64,000 nt of DNA from Salinisphaera dokdonensis (GTDB lineage: Bacteria; Pseudomonadota; Gammaproteobacteria; Nevskiales; Salinisphaeraceae): the NCBI RefSeq assembly GCF_040361215.1, contig NZ_APND01000005.1, forward strand, positions 1-64,000, written 5' to 3'. The notes beneath the pieces were generated by a model, which was not told the origin of the DNA, did not search any database, and saw only the letters and a program-made list of their open reading frames with translations. The position numbers were made by a program, and so were the translations under genes. Positions 44,289 to 54,115 of the stretch are shown in pieces (within the stretch, counting starts at the first letter, position 1; every line of letters starts with the position of its first letter).

Positions 44289-46037
44289 CTATTCCTCCAC
44301 TGCCTTCAATGCAGGCGACCCCGGCGACGGTACCGCACCATTGAGCATCATCTGCGTACGCGGCCCAGCCATCGCATCCGACTGCAACCCATTGGCCGCC
44401 TGAAACTTGCGCAGACGGCGCTGCAAGGCGTCGTCGTAGACCGGCGATGCGGGGCCCAACTGGGTTTCCGGATTGCGCCCGTCAATACGGTCGAGCCGCT
44501 TGCGCAGCCACACCACTGCCGAACCGACCGCGCCCGGCTGGATCAGACTGACGCCCGAATCAGCACGCCAGACCACCTCGAACTCGCCGGTCCAGATACG
44601 GCCGAGCGCGTTACGCGAGATACGGCGCGTGCCATCGGCGCCCACAAGCGTGGCATTCGGACCATCCAGCGAGCTGAGCAACACCTTGCGGGTGCGACCT
44701 TCGTCCTCGATGGTCAGCAGAGCGGGACGGTTGTAGCGCTCGATAACCGTGAAGCTGCCGCTATCCGCCAGGCAGCGCAGGTCGCCGATCCGCAGGCTGC
44801 GGCAGTTCGTACGTACTTCCGAGCCAAATACGCCCCAGAGCCGCAATAACTGCGTGATATCGGCGTCGCCGCCGGGCAACCCACCCGGCGGCGGGGCCGC
44901 CTCCGCGGCCGTGGTGCCGCCACTGCCGCTGCTGACGTCCGTATCCGGCGCGCTACCGGCCCCATCCGAAACGGGGCGATAGCTGTCGCCGCCCTCCCCG
45001 GCAGCGACTAATGTGGGTTGTCCATCGTCGCCCGCGCCGATGGCGTTCGCAGGATCGCCGACTGCCTCGCCTGCAACCGGCGTCGACGCCCCGGCGCCGC
45101 CCGACTGCATCCATTCCGCCGCGCGGGTCAATTCGATACCTGGGTACCAGGCCAATGCCCCCACCACGGCAATGGCCGCCAGACTTGCAGCCGGCAAGGC
45201 GACGCGCCGCCAACGTGAGGCCCGCTCCCTGGGCAGGGTTTCCAATGCCGCCCGGGACACAATCATCGGTCCGATCTTCGAGCGTGCGTGTGCGTAACCA
45301 CCCATCAGCGCCCGCTCGCAGACCATATTGATCAAACGCGGTGTGCCACCGGTATAACGTCGCAGTGCGATCAGGGCGGCACCGGTAAACAGATGCTGGG
45401 AGCCACCGACCAGCTTGAGCCGGTGCTGGACGTAGGCACGAGTTTCGCCGTAGCCGAGCGGTGTGAGCTTGAAGCGCGCGGTGATGCGCTGGGAAAGCTG
45501 GCGCAGGTCGTGGCGGGCGAGAAGCTGCTCGAGCTCAGGTTGGCCGACCAGGATGATCCGCAGCAGCTTGTGCTTATGCGTCTCCAGGTTGGTCAAAAGC
45601 CGCAGCTGCTCGAGCACGCCACGGCTGAGGTTTTGCGCTTCGTCGATGATCAGCACCGTCCGGCGATTGTTCGCATGGGTCGCAAGCAGATGCTGGTTGA
45701 GCCGGTCGACCAGGTCCTTGAGCGACGTGTCGTGCTGCCGATCGTACGCTGCGCCCAGTTCGTCGCAGATCGTGGCCACGAACTCGCGCACCTCGAGATG
45801 CGGGTTCCAGCACAGTGCAATATCCAGGTCCGGCATGTCGTTTTCGACGAGCGCGCGAATGAGCGTCGTCTTGCCGGTGCCGACCTCGCCGATCAGGGCC
45901 ACGAAGCCGCCATGCTCGCCTGCGCCGTAGAGCAAGTGCCCCAGCGCCTCACGATGACTCGCGCTCAAATACAGAAACGCCGGGTCCGGCGTCACCGAGA
46001 ACGGATAGTCTTCAAGGCCGTAATAGCGCAGATACAT
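44289..46037 (-). CDS. gspA: General secretion pathway protein GspA (ExeA-like AAA ATPase)
   Basis: 582 residues. N-terminal AAA domain with Walker A GEVGTGKTT and Walker B VLIIDEAQNL; a membrane helix near residue 280 (VAALPAASLAAIAVVGALAW region); then a periplasmic part with a C-terminal peptidoglycan-binding domain (SAVVWLRKRLDRIDG ... LQRRLRKFQAANGLQSD). The start at 46037 begins with MYLRYYGLEDYPFSVTPDP, the standard GspA/ExeA opening; a longer frame to 46370 only covers the divergent gspC promoter. ATP hydrolysis and cell-wall binding let GspAB assist secretin insertion. Confidence 0.88.
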   Translation of the reverse strand: MYLRYYGLEDYPFSVTPDPAFLYLSASHREALGHLLYGAGEHGGFVALIGEVGTGKTTLIRALVENDMPDLDIALCWNPHLEVREFVATICDELGAAYDRQHDTSLKDLVDRLNQHLLATHANNRRTVLIIDEAQNLSRGVLEQLRLLTNLETHKHKLLRIILVGQPELEQLLARHDLRQLSQRITARFKLTPLGYGETRAYVQHRLKLVGGSQHLFTGAALIALRRYTGGTPRLINMVCERALMGGYAHARSKIGPMIVSRAALETLPRERASRWRRVALPAASLAAIAVVGALAWYPGIELTRAAEWMQSGGAGASTPVAGEAVGDPANAIGAGDDGQPTLVAAGEGGDSYRPVSDGAGSAPDTDVSSGSGGTTAAEAAPPPGGLPGGDADITQLLRLWGVFGSEVRTNCRSLRIGDLRCLADSGSFTVIERYNRPALLTIEDEGRTRKVLLSSLDGPNATLVGADGTRRISRNALGRIWTGEFEVVWRADSGVSLIQPGAVGSAVVWLRKRLDRIDGRNPETQLGPASPVYDDALQRRLRKFQAANGLQSDAMAGPRTQMMLNGAVPSPGSPALKAVEE

Positions 46038-46167
46038 GCAAAAAACACAGGCGGGCGGTAACTCGGCAAGTCTAACCCGCACCCGCGACACGGCAAACTC
46101 GAAGGCGGTCGGCAATCGGGCTGAGAGTGTGGCCGCAACGGCGCTTTCGTGGGGTAGACTCCGCCCC

Positions 46168-47022
46168 ATGGCCGTTGAACTCTCTCGCGACGCGCAGCGC
46201 TGGCTTGGCCGCCTGCCCGAAATCGCCAACATCCTGCTGGTAATACTCATTGCCCTCGCGGCCGCGCGGCTGTTCTGGCTCGCCTGGCCGGCGGGTGCGA
46301 ACGAGCTCACCCCCGCGGTTACCGGGCCCTCCACCGATACCAGCCGCGACAGCGTGGATGTCGACACCATCGCCAGCGCTCATCTGTTCGGCGAGCAATC
46401 GGTCACCGATGAATCCGCCGAGCAGCGCGAGATCATCAATGCGCCGGAGACGCGCCTGAACCTTGTATTGACCGGCATCGTCTCGGAGGCCAATGGCAAT
46501 CGCTCGCGCGCGTTGATCAAGAGCGGCCGTTCCGCGCAGGAAGGCTATGCCGTCGGCGATGCCATCAATAACGGCGTGAAGCTGCACGCGATCTACGCGA
46601 ATCGCGTGATTCTCGATCGCAGCGGTCGGTTCGAGACGCTGACCCTGGAGAGCGTCAAGCAGGCGAAATCGCTCAAGGGCATAGAACGCACCCAAGCCGT
46701 GTCGAGCGAGCTCGCCAGCGACCTCGGTGACGTACGCCAGAAAATTCTCGCCAATCCGGCAAATGCCTCGCGATACATTCGCTTGCAGCCGGAGCGTCAA
46801 AACGGCAATCTCGTCGGGTACCGTATTTATCCGGGGGCCGACCGGGGGCTTTTTGAGAAGGCCGGCCTGGAACCGGGGGAACTGGTCACCGCCGTCAACG
46901 GGCAACCGCTGAACAACCCGGCTGCGTCGCTCCGACTACTGAGCAACCTTGCCGAGGCCAGCAGTGCGTCTGTAACGCTCCAGCGCGATGGCCAGCAACG
47001 TACCGTCACGGTGAATTTCTAA
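46168..47022 (+). CDS. gspC: Type II secretion protein GspC
   Basis: 284 residues: cytoplasmic N terminus, membrane helix (LLVILIALAAARLFWLAW, about 20-37), homology region (about 75-150), and a C-terminal PDZ domain (GADRGLFEKAGLEPGELVTA ... ASLRLLSNLAEASSASVTLQ). It links the inner-membrane platform to the secretin. The ATG at 46168 was chosen; the upstream frame from 46036 runs through the gspA start. Ends exactly at the base before gspD. Confidence 0.88.
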   Translation: MAVELSRDAQRWLGRLPEIANILLVILIALAAARLFWLAWPAGANELTPAVTGPSTDTSRDSVDVDTIASAHLFGEQSVTDESAEQREIINAPETRLNLVLTGIVSEANGNRSRALIKSGRSAQEGYAVGDAINNGVKLHAIYANRVILDRSGRFETLTLESVKQAKSLKGIERTQAVSSELASDLGDVRQKILANPANASRYIRLQPERQNGNLVGYRIYPGADRGLFEKAGLEPGELVTAVNGQPLNNPAASLRLLSNLAEASSASVTLQRDGQQRTVTVNF

Positions 47023-49101
47023 ATGACAGCCATCGCCTTGCGCCGGTTTTTCTGCCTGCTCGCAATCTCCCTGTTCGCCGCAACCGCGGCAACGGCCCAG
47101 AACGGTAATTCGGATCAGGGGGACGCGTTCACGCTGAATCTCAAGGATGCCGACATCACGACGCTGATCGCGACGGTCAGCGAAGTCACCGGGCGTAATT
47201 TCGTGGTCGACCCACGGGTCAAAGGCGACGTGACGGTTCTATCGACCGACCCGATGACGCCGAGCCAGCTCTACGAGACCTTCCTGTCGGTGCTCGAGGT
47301 GCATGGTTTCGCGGCAGTGCCCTCGGGCGAAGTCACCAAGATCATCCCGCAGATCAATGCGAAACAGGATGGCGGTTTCGGCCGCCGCAGCGGCAACGCC
47401 ACCCGTGAAGACATCGTCACCCGCGTGATCAGCGTCGACAACGTGCCCGCCGACCAGCTCGTGCCGATTCTGCGCCCGTTGGTACCGCAGTATGGCCACC
47501 TCGCCGCCTACTCGGCGTCCAATACGCTGGTGATCTCGGATCGTGCCGCGAACGCTCAGCGCATGGCCGACATCGTCGCCAAGATCGACCGTAACGGCTT
47601 GCAGGATGTCGAAAGCATCCGATTGCAGTACGCAAGCGCGTCCGAAGTCGCCCAAGTGGTCGAACAGCTCAAATCCGGCGCGAGCGGTAATGCGGCTGCC
47701 GGCAATTTCAGCATCATCCCGGATGAGCGCACCAACAGCGTGATCATCAGCGGGGGTCGGCAGGAACGCCTGCGTCTACGCGCGATCATTGCCGATCTGG
47801 ATACGGAAACCGAACAGACCGGCGGTACCCAGGTCGTCTATCTCGACTACGCGGACGCCGAAGCGATCGCGCCGGTACTACAGAACTACGCCGAAGGCTC
47901 CGGCGCTACCTCCGGCGGCGCGAGCTCGGGCGGTGGCAATGGCAGCGCCGGCGCGGCACGTCGCCCCGGCGGCGGCGCCAACGGCGTGAGTGTCATTGCC
48001 GAACCCGGCTCGAACGCACTGGTTGTCACGGCCCCGGCCGATACCATGCGCCAGATCAAGCAGGTCATCGAACAGCTCGATATCCGCCGCGGCCAAGTGC
48101 TCGTCGAGGCGATCATTGCCGAAATCAGCCTTTCGCGTTCGCGTCAGCTCGGCGTAAACGTCGCCGCGTTCAACAACAACGGGCCGGCTGCCGCCAGCAT
48201 TCTCGACCAGGACACGCTGAACGCCGTGCCTTCTCTGGCGATGGACGGCACGCCGCTCAGCCTCATTCAGCAGGGCCTGAACGTCGCCCTGGGGGACGTT
48301 GACGGCAGCGGCACCGGTTTCGCCGTGCTGGTGAATGCCCTCTCCGGCAATACGAACACGAACGTGCTGTCCACGCCGTCGCTGATCACCCGCGATAACG
48401 AGGAAGCCGAGATCAAGGTGGGCCAGGAAGTACCGTTCGTCACCGGCAACTTCACCAGTGGCACGACCGGCGGCGGCACGAACGGGCTGACCAATCCTTT
48501 CCAGACCATCGAACGCAAGGACGTCGGTCTGACACTGGCGTTCACGCCGCAGATCAGCGCGGGCGATACGATCCAGCTCACGATCGATCAGGAAATTTCC
48601 AGCATTGCGCAGGGCTCGAGCCAGACCGGCGCGGTCGATCTGATCACCAACAATCGCACGCTGACCACTTCAGTCGAGGTCGAGAACGGCCAGATCCTCG
48701 TGCTCGGTGGTCTGATCGATGACCAGGTCACGGAATCCGAACAGAAAGTGCCCCTTCTTGGTGACATTCCGCTGCTCGGCGCGCTGTTCACCTTCCGCAA
48801 CGTGCAGAAGAACAAGCGTAATCTGCTGAACTTCATCCGGCCGACGATTCTTCGCGGCGGCGGCGAAGCCGATTACTACACGCGCAAGAAGTACAACTAC
48901 ATCCGTTCGCTGCAGGAGCAGCAGGCCGAGACCAGTATTCCGCTCATGGGTGAAGAGCAGCGTCCGCAGCTGCCGCCGATCAATCAGTATGACGACAGCG
49001 ACTCCTTTTCAGAGGATTCCGGCGTAAGCAACGACGAAAGCACGCAGCGCGATAGCGACCCTGATGTACGAAGCGGCAAGCGTCGCGGCGACCAGTTCTA
49101 G
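47023..49101 (+). CDS. gspD: Type II secretion secretin GspD
   Basis: 692 residues: signal peptide 1-25, N0 domain (from about residue 35, FTLNLKDADITTLIATVSEV), N1-N3 ring domains with a Gly/Ser-rich linker in N3 (about 290-315), and the C-terminal secretin core with VPLLGDIPLLGALF near 580-593. Ends with an acidic, Ser-rich S-like tail. It forms the outer-membrane pore. It follows gspC without a gap. Confidence 0.92.
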   Translation: MTAIALRRFFCLLAISLFAATAATAQNGNSDQGDAFTLNLKDADITTLIATVSEVTGRNFVVDPRVKGDVTVLSTDPMTPSQLYETFLSVLEVHGFAAVPSGEVTKIIPQINAKQDGGFGRRSGNATREDIVTRVISVDNVPADQLVPILRPLVPQYGHLAAYSASNTLVISDRAANAQRMADIVAKIDRNGLQDVESIRLQYASASEVAQVVEQLKSGASGNAAAGNFSIIPDERTNSVIISGGRQERLRLRAIIADLDTETEQTGGTQVVYLDYADAEAIAPVLQNYAEGSGATSGGASSGGGNGSAGAARRPGGGANGVSVIAEPGSNALVVTAPADTMRQIKQVIEQLDIRRGQVLVEAIIAEISLSRSRQLGVNVAAFNNNGPAAASILDQDTLNAVPSLAMDGTPLSLIQQGLNVALGDVDGSGTGFAVLVNALSGNTNTNVLSTPSLITRDNEEAEIKVGQEVPFVTGNFTSGTTGGGTNGLTNPFQTIERKDVGLTLAFTPQISAGDTIQLTIDQEISSIAQGSSQTGAVDLITNNRTLTTSVEVENGQILVLGGLIDDQVTESEQKVPLLGDIPLLGALFTFRNVQKNKRNLLNFIRPTILRGGGEADYYTRKKYNYIRSLQEQQAETSIPLMGEEQRPQLPPINQYDDSDSFSEDSGVSNDESTQRDSDPDVRSGKRRGDQF

Positions 49102-49121
49102 CCCGCGGGCAGGAGCCAACC

Positions 49122-50672
49122 ATGAGCGACAGCCTCGAAACGCTCAGCCTGGAACCGATCCTGAACGATACGGCCGCGCCGGCGCCCGTTGCCGGGCCGA
49201 GCGGCATCGATCGCCTTCCGTTCGCCTTCGCCAAACGCCACGGCATCATGCTCGGCGCAGAGCGCGACGGCGCGGTGGAAGTGACAGTGCGCGCGCCGGT
49301 TAATCAGGTCGCGCTTTCCGAGGTTCGGCGCTACTGCAAGCGCCCGCTCACCGTGCATCGTGTCGATGCGGGCTCGTTCGACGCGCTGCTGCAGAACGAC
49401 TACGAAGGCAAGGCCAACGAGTCGATGCAGATCGTTGAAGGCATGGACGAAGATATGGATCTATCGGATGCCGCGCGGGCGCTGTCCGAGCCGGCCGATC
49501 TGCTGGAATCCTCGGACGACGCGCCTATCATCCGCCTGATCAACGCGCTGCTGACCGAAGCGATCAAGGAGAACGCCTCCGATATCCATATCGAGCCCTT
49601 CGAATCACGCCTGACGGTGCGGTTTCGTGTCGACGGCGTACTGCGCGAAGTGCTCAGCCCGCCCCGCCAGCTCGCCCCGCGCCTGATCTCGCGCGTGAAG
49701 GTCATGGCCAAGCTCGATATCGCCGAAAAGCGCGTCCCGCAGGACGGCCGTATCTCGGTGCGTATCGCCGGCCGCCCGGTGGACGTGCGTGTGTCGACGA
49801 TTCCGTCCGGCAACGGCGAACGCGTGGTCTTGCGTCTGCTCGACAAGCAGGCCGGGCGTCTCGATCTGCCTCAGCTGGGTATGCCCGAGGAAACGCTCAA
49901 GGGCATCGACGAGCTGATCCATAAGCCGCACGGCATCATGCTCGTTACCGGCCCGACCGGCTCGGGCAAGACCACCACGCTTTATGCGGGACTGACGCGG
50001 ATCAACGACCGCACCCGCAACATCATGACCGTCGAGGATCCGATCGAGTACTACCTCGACGGCATCGGCCAGACACAGGTCAACTCGAAGGTCGACATGA
50101 GCTTCGCCCGCGGCCTGCGCGCCATCCTGCGTCAGGATCCGGATGTTGTCATGATCGGCGAAATCCGCGATCTCGAGACTGCCGAAATCGCCGTCCAGGC
50201 CTCACTGACCGGCCATCTGGTGTTCTCGACTCTGCATACCAACACGGCGGTCGGCGCGATCGCGCGTCTGCGCGACATGGGCGTCGAGCCGTTTCTGCTG
50301 TCGTCGAGCCTGATCGGCATCATGGCGCAGCGCCTCGTGCGCACGCTGTGCAAGGACTGCCGCGAGTCGTATGTCGCCAACCGGCGCGAATGCGAGTTGC
50401 TACACGCCGACCCGGAAGATCCGCCCATACTGCACAAGCCGGCCGGCTGCGAAACTTGCAATCAGTCCGGCTTTCGCGGGCGTACCGGCGTGTATGAGCT
50501 GGTCGTGGTGGACGATGAAATGCGCAATCTCATCCATGAACAGGTCTCCGAACAGGCGCTGGAACGCCACGCCCGCAAGACCACGCCGAGCATCCGTGCC
50601 GACGGCGTCGCCAATGTACTGGCGGGCAACACCACACTCGAGGAAGTGTTGCGCGTGACCCGTGAAGGTTAG
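49122..50672 (+). CDS. gspE: Type II secretion ATPase GspE
   Basis: 516 residues. Walker A is GPTGSGKTT (277-285), Walker B VVMIGEIRD (342-350), Asp box between, and the zinc tetracysteine Cys410/Cys413 with Cys443/Cys446. The N1E domain is short. It powers pseudopilus assembly through GspF and GspL. Confidence 0.92.
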   Translation: MSDSLETLSLEPILNDTAAPAPVAGPSGIDRLPFAFAKRHGIMLGAERDGAVEVTVRAPVNQVALSEVRRYCKRPLTVHRVDAGSFDALLQNDYEGKANESMQIVEGMDEDMDLSDAARALSEPADLLESSDDAPIIRLINALLTEAIKENASDIHIEPFESRLTVRFRVDGVLREVLSPPRQLAPRLISRVKVMAKLDIAEKRVPQDGRISVRIAGRPVDVRVSTIPSGNGERVVLRLLDKQAGRLDLPQLGMPEETLKGIDELIHKPHGIMLVTGPTGSGKTTTLYAGLTRINDRTRNIMTVEDPIEYYLDGIGQTQVNSKVDMSFARGLRAILRQDPDVVMIGEIRDLETAEIAVQASLTGHLVFSTLHTNTAVGAIARLRDMGVEPFLLSSSLIGIMAQRLVRTLCKDCRESYVANRRECELLHADPEDPPILHKPAGCETCNQSGFRGRTGVYELVVVDDEMRNLIHEQVSEQALERHARKTTPSIRADGVANVLAGNTTLEEVLRVTREG

Positions 50673-50681
50673 GTTCTAGGC

Positions 50682-51896
50682 GTGGGCGCCTTCGAATACA
50701 CCGCGCTCGACCCGCGTGGGCGCGAAAAGAAAGGCGTGCTCGAGGGCGACGCCGCGCGCGCCATTCGTGCCCAGCTGCGCGACCAGGGCCTGACCCCGAT
50801 CGAAGTCCACGAAGTTGCCGATCGCAAGAGCGGTCGCGCCCGCGGGTTCTCGTTCTCGCGCGGCATCAGCGTGACCGAGCTGTCGCTGTTCACCCGCCAG
50901 CTGGCCACCCTCACCCATGCCGGGTTGCCGATGGAGGAAGCGCTGAAGGCGGTCGCCGAACAGACCGACAGCGACAAGGTCCAGCGCATCATCGTCGGCG
51001 TGCGCTCGCAGGTGGTCGAAGGCCATACCTTTGCCGATGCGCTGGGGCATTTCCCCAACAGCTTCGACGAGCTCTATCGTGCGACCGCGTCCGCCGGCGA
51101 ACAGTCCGGCCGTATCGACGAGGTGCTAACCGGGCTGGCGGATTACGTCGAGGATCAACAGTCGATGCGCCAGAAGATCATGGCCGCGCTGATCTATCCC
51201 GCTTTCCTGAGTGTAGTGGCCATTGGCATCGTGATCGCCCTGCTGACAACCGTCGTGCCCGACCTGGTCGCGGTATTCGATAGCGTGGACGCCGAGCTGC
51301 CCGCACTCACGACCGGCCTGATCTCGGTCAGCGATTTCCTGCGCTACTGGGGCTGGCTGCTCGCGCTAATCATCGCCGCGACGGTGATCGCCTTCATCTA
51401 TGCCATGCGTCGACCCGCGTTCAAGCGCGCGGTGCAGTCGCGCATCCTGCAGATGCCGCTGGTCGGTCGTTTCGTTCGTGGCGTGAACACGGCCCGGTTC
51501 ACGCGAACGCTATCCATTCTCGCGAGTAGCGGCGTACCGGCGCTCGACGCCATGACCATCGGCGCTGACGTGGTCACCAATCTGCCCATGCGCGACGCGA
51601 TCAAGCGCGCGGCGGCCCGGGTACGCGAAGGCGACGCCATCCATCGTGCGCTGGGCCGGGAACGGCTTTTCCCGCCGATCACCCTGCACATGATTGCCAA
51701 CGGCGAAATTTCCGGCGAACTGGAAATGATGCTGGGCCGCGCTGCCGACCATCAGGAACGCGAGGTCGAAACCCTGCGCCAAGGCGTGATGGGCATTCTC
51801 GGGCCCGCCGTCATCCTGTTGATGGGCGGACTCGTACTGATCATTGTGCTTGCGATTCTTCAGCCGGTCTTCAATCTCAACCAGCTGGTCAAATAA
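50682..51896 (+). CDS. gspF: Type II secretion inner-membrane platform protein GspF
   Basis: 404 residues, GTG start, two T2SSF domains (about 70-190 and 270-395) each ending with membrane helices; motif TRQLATLTHAGLPMEEALKA and the second copy TRTLSILASSGVPALDAMTI. GspF contacts GspE and GspL in the platform. Confidence 0.92.
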   Translation: MGAFEYTALDPRGREKKGVLEGDAARAIRAQLRDQGLTPIEVHEVADRKSGRARGFSFSRGISVTELSLFTRQLATLTHAGLPMEEALKAVAEQTDSDKVQRIIVGVRSQVVEGHTFADALGHFPNSFDELYRATASAGEQSGRIDEVLTGLADYVEDQQSMRQKIMAALIYPAFLSVVAIGIVIALLTTVVPDLVAVFDSVDAELPALTTGLISVSDFLRYWGWLLALIIAATVIAFIYAMRRPAFKRAVQSRILQMPLVGRFVRGVNTARFTRTLSILASSGVPALDAMTIGADVVTNLPMRDAIKRAAARVREGDAIHRALGRERLFPPITLHMIANGEISGELEMMLGRAADHQEREVETLRQGVMGILGPAVILLMGGLVLIIVLAILQPVFNLNQLVK

Positions 51897-51972
51897 GCGG
51901 AAGCCGCGGCATTCTCGCGAGACGCACGCCGCGTACACTGGCTATAACACTTCATCATCAGGAGACAACGAC

Positions 51973-52431
51973 ATGATCCGAAAGGGCCTCGAACCCAAAA
52001 TGGCGCGTGCACAGCGTGGCTTCACGCTGATCGAGATCATGGTCGTGGTGGTGATCCTCGGCATTCTGGCCGCACTGGTCGTGCCACAGATTATCTCGCG
52101 CCCGGATGAAGCCCGTGTCGCCAAGGCGCGCCAGGATATTCGTGCGGTCGAAAGCGCGCTCAAGCTCTACCGCCTGGATAACTTCCGCTACCCGAGCACC
52201 GAGCAGGGTCTCGCCGCGCTGGTCGACAAACCGACCACCCAGCCCGAGCCCCGCAACTGGAAATCCGGTGGTTATCTCGATCGTATTCCGACCGATCCGT
52301 GGGGCGACGTATACCACTATCGCAACCCCGGCGAGCACGGCGAGATCGATGTCTACACGCTGGGCCGCGATGGCCGCCCTGGTGGCGAAGAAAGCGATGC
52401 GGACATCGGTAACTGGGCTCTCGACAGCTAG
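51973..52431 (+). CDS. gspG: Major pseudopilin GspG
   Basis: 152 residues. Prepilin leader MIRKGLEPKMARAQRG, cleaved after Gly before FTLIEIMVVVVILGIL with Glu at +5. The C-terminal part has the calcium-binding loop and the PSTEQGLAALVDKP segment typical of GspG. CAGGAGAC precedes the ATG at 51973; the longer frame to 51844 enters gspF. Forms the pseudopilus shaft. Confidence 0.92.
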   Translation: MIRKGLEPKMARAQRGFTLIEIMVVVVILGILAALVVPQIISRPDEARVAKARQDIRAVESALKLYRLDNFRYPSTEQGLAALVDKPTTQPEPRNWKSGGYLDRIPTDPWGDVYHYRNPGEHGEIDVYTLGRDGRPGGEESDADIGNWALDS

Positions 52432-52443
52432 CCCCGGCGCCGC

Positions 52444-53004
52444 GTGTCCGACGTGCGTCCACCGCGGCTAGGTTCTCGCCAGCAGACCGGGTTTACTCTT
52501 ATCGAGGTTCTGGTCGTTGCATTGATTATCGGCGTGGTGATGGCGTTCGTGTCGTTGTCGATCAACCCGACCGGGAACGCCGATCAGCTCGACAAGGAAG
52601 CGCGTCGTCTAGAAGCACTCATCACCACGGCGGCGGATGACGCGGTGCTCTACGGCCGCGAGATCGGCCTGGACATCACCCGCGGCGGCTATCGCTTTTT
52701 ACGTCTCGGCGACGACGGCTGGCAGCCGCTTGCCGGTCCGGATACGCCACTGCGCCCGCGTGAACTGGGTGGCGAGCTGGTGCTCGCACTCATCGCGCGC
52801 GATGAAGACGCGCCCCAACTCGTCAGCGCCGATGAGGATGAAGACGAGCAGGACGTCGTACGACCCGAGGCGGTTTTCCTCTCCAGCGGCGAAATGATTC
52901 CCTTCGAACTGGAGCTGTTCAGCCCGGATGTCGAGCACCGCTATCGTCTGGTAGGCGATGCGGCCGGCACGCTGGAACGCGAGCGTATCGAGGGCCGGCG
53001 ATGA
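52444..53004 (+). CDS. gspH: Minor pseudopilin GspH
   Basis: 186 residues, GTG start. Leader RQQTG then FTLIEVLVVALIIGVVMAF with Glu +5; GspH-like beta domain afterwards (YRFLRLGDDGWQPL). An acidic insertion (ADEDEDEQD) about residue 130 is unusual. Overlaps gspI by 4 bases. Confidence 0.88.
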   Translation: MSDVRPPRLGSRQQTGFTLIEVLVVALIIGVVMAFVSLSINPTGNADQLDKEARRLEALITTAADDAVLYGREIGLDITRGGYRFLRLGDDGWQPLAGPDTPLRPRELGGELVLALIARDEDAPQLVSADEDEDEQDVVRPEAVFLSSGEMIPFELELFSPDVEHRYRLVGDAAGTLERERIEGRR

Positions 53005-53459
53005 CTCGCCAGCGCGGATTCACGCTGGTCGAGGTGCTCGTGGCGACCGCGATTCTTGCGCTCGCACTCGGCGCATTCATTTCCGGTGGCGCGCGCTACG
53101 CGGACTACGCCCGTTATATCCACGACCGCACCCTTGCCCAGTGGGTGGCCCGCAACCAGTTGGTCGAATACCAGATCGCCGAACAGTGGCCCGATACCGG
53201 CACCGATGACGGTGATACCGAAATGGGCGAGCGGGATTGGCGCTGGGTCGCGGAGATTTCCGAATCCCCGGATCCCGACGTACGCCGGGTCGACTTGCGC
53301 GTCTATCGCATCGACAACAACAGCGGAGAACCGGAAGCGGATTCCACCGCCCTGCTCAGCGGCTTCGTCACCCAGCATGTCGATCCCGTCAACGCACCCG
53401 GCGACGGTCAGGCTGAAGCGACCGCCGACGATGCCGCCGACTACGGTTCGAGCTTCTGA
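53001..53459 (+). CDS. gspI: Minor pseudopilin GspI
   Basis: 152 residues. Leader MTRQRG then FTLVEVLVATAILALALGAF with Glu +5, short C-terminal domain including DRTLAQWVARNQLVE. Overlaps gspH and gspJ starts. Works with GspJ and GspK as the pseudopilus tip. Confidence 0.9.
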   Translation: MTRQRGFTLVEVLVATAILALALGAFISGGARYADYARYIHDRTLAQWVARNQLVEYQIAEQWPDTGTDDGDTEMGERDWRWVAEISESPDPDVRRVDLRVYRIDNNSGEPEADSTALLSGFVTQHVDPVNAPGDGQAEATADDAADYGSSF

Positions 53460-54115
53460 TGGCCACGCAACGCCAGGCTGGCTTCACACTCATCGAGTTG
53501 CTGATCGCGATCGCCGTGTTCGTCGTGATGGCCGCCATGGCCTACGGCGGTCTGTCTTCGGTGATCTCTGTGCGTGAATCGGTTACCGCGGCGCTCGATC
53601 GCAGCAAGACGCTGCAGATGTCGGTCTGGCGCATGCGAAACGATATCGAACAGATCGTCGACCGGCCCGTGCGCGACAGCTTCGGCGACAGCCAACCCGC
53701 CATCAGCGGCAGCCCGGACCTCGGCATACAGTTCACCCGCAACGGCTGGCGCAATCCGTTGGGTGATATCCGCAGCAGTCTCCAGCGCGTGGCTTATCGT
53801 ATCGACGAGGATGACAATCTCGTGCGTGCCTACTGGCGCGTACTCGACCAGGCGCAGGACAGCGCGCCGGTCGAAGCCACCCTGCTCGAGGATGTTTCCA
53901 ACCTGGAATGGCGTTTTCTCGACGGCGACCGCGAATGGCAGGATCGCTGGCCCACGGATGCCGCGCCGGGGGCCGTTCCCAATGTTGATCCCACGACCGG
54001 CAGCGCCCAACAGACTTTGCGCTATGCGCCGCCGCTGGCGATCGAGCTACGCGTTACCACGCCCGAATGGGGCGACCTTCGCTTGGTGTTCATGGTGCCG
54101 GGGGCCGAAAAGTGA
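53459..54115 (+). CDS. gspJ: Minor pseudopilin GspJ
   Basis: 218 residues. Leader MATQRQAG then FTLIELLIAIAVFVVMAAM with Glu +5; family segment RMRNDIEQIVDRPVRDSFGD follows. One-base overlap with the stop of gspI; overlaps the gspK start by 4 bases. Confidence 0.9.
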   Translation: MATQRQAGFTLIELLIAIAVFVVMAAMAYGGLSSVISVRESVTAALDRSKTLQMSVWRMRNDIEQIVDRPVRDSFGDSQPAISGSPDLGIQFTRNGWRNPLGDIRSSLQRVAYRIDEDDNLVRAYWRVLDQAQDSAPVEATLLEDVSNLEWRFLDGDREWQDRWPTDAAPGAVPNVDPTTGSAQQTLRYAPPLAIELRVTTPEWGDLRLVFMVPGAEK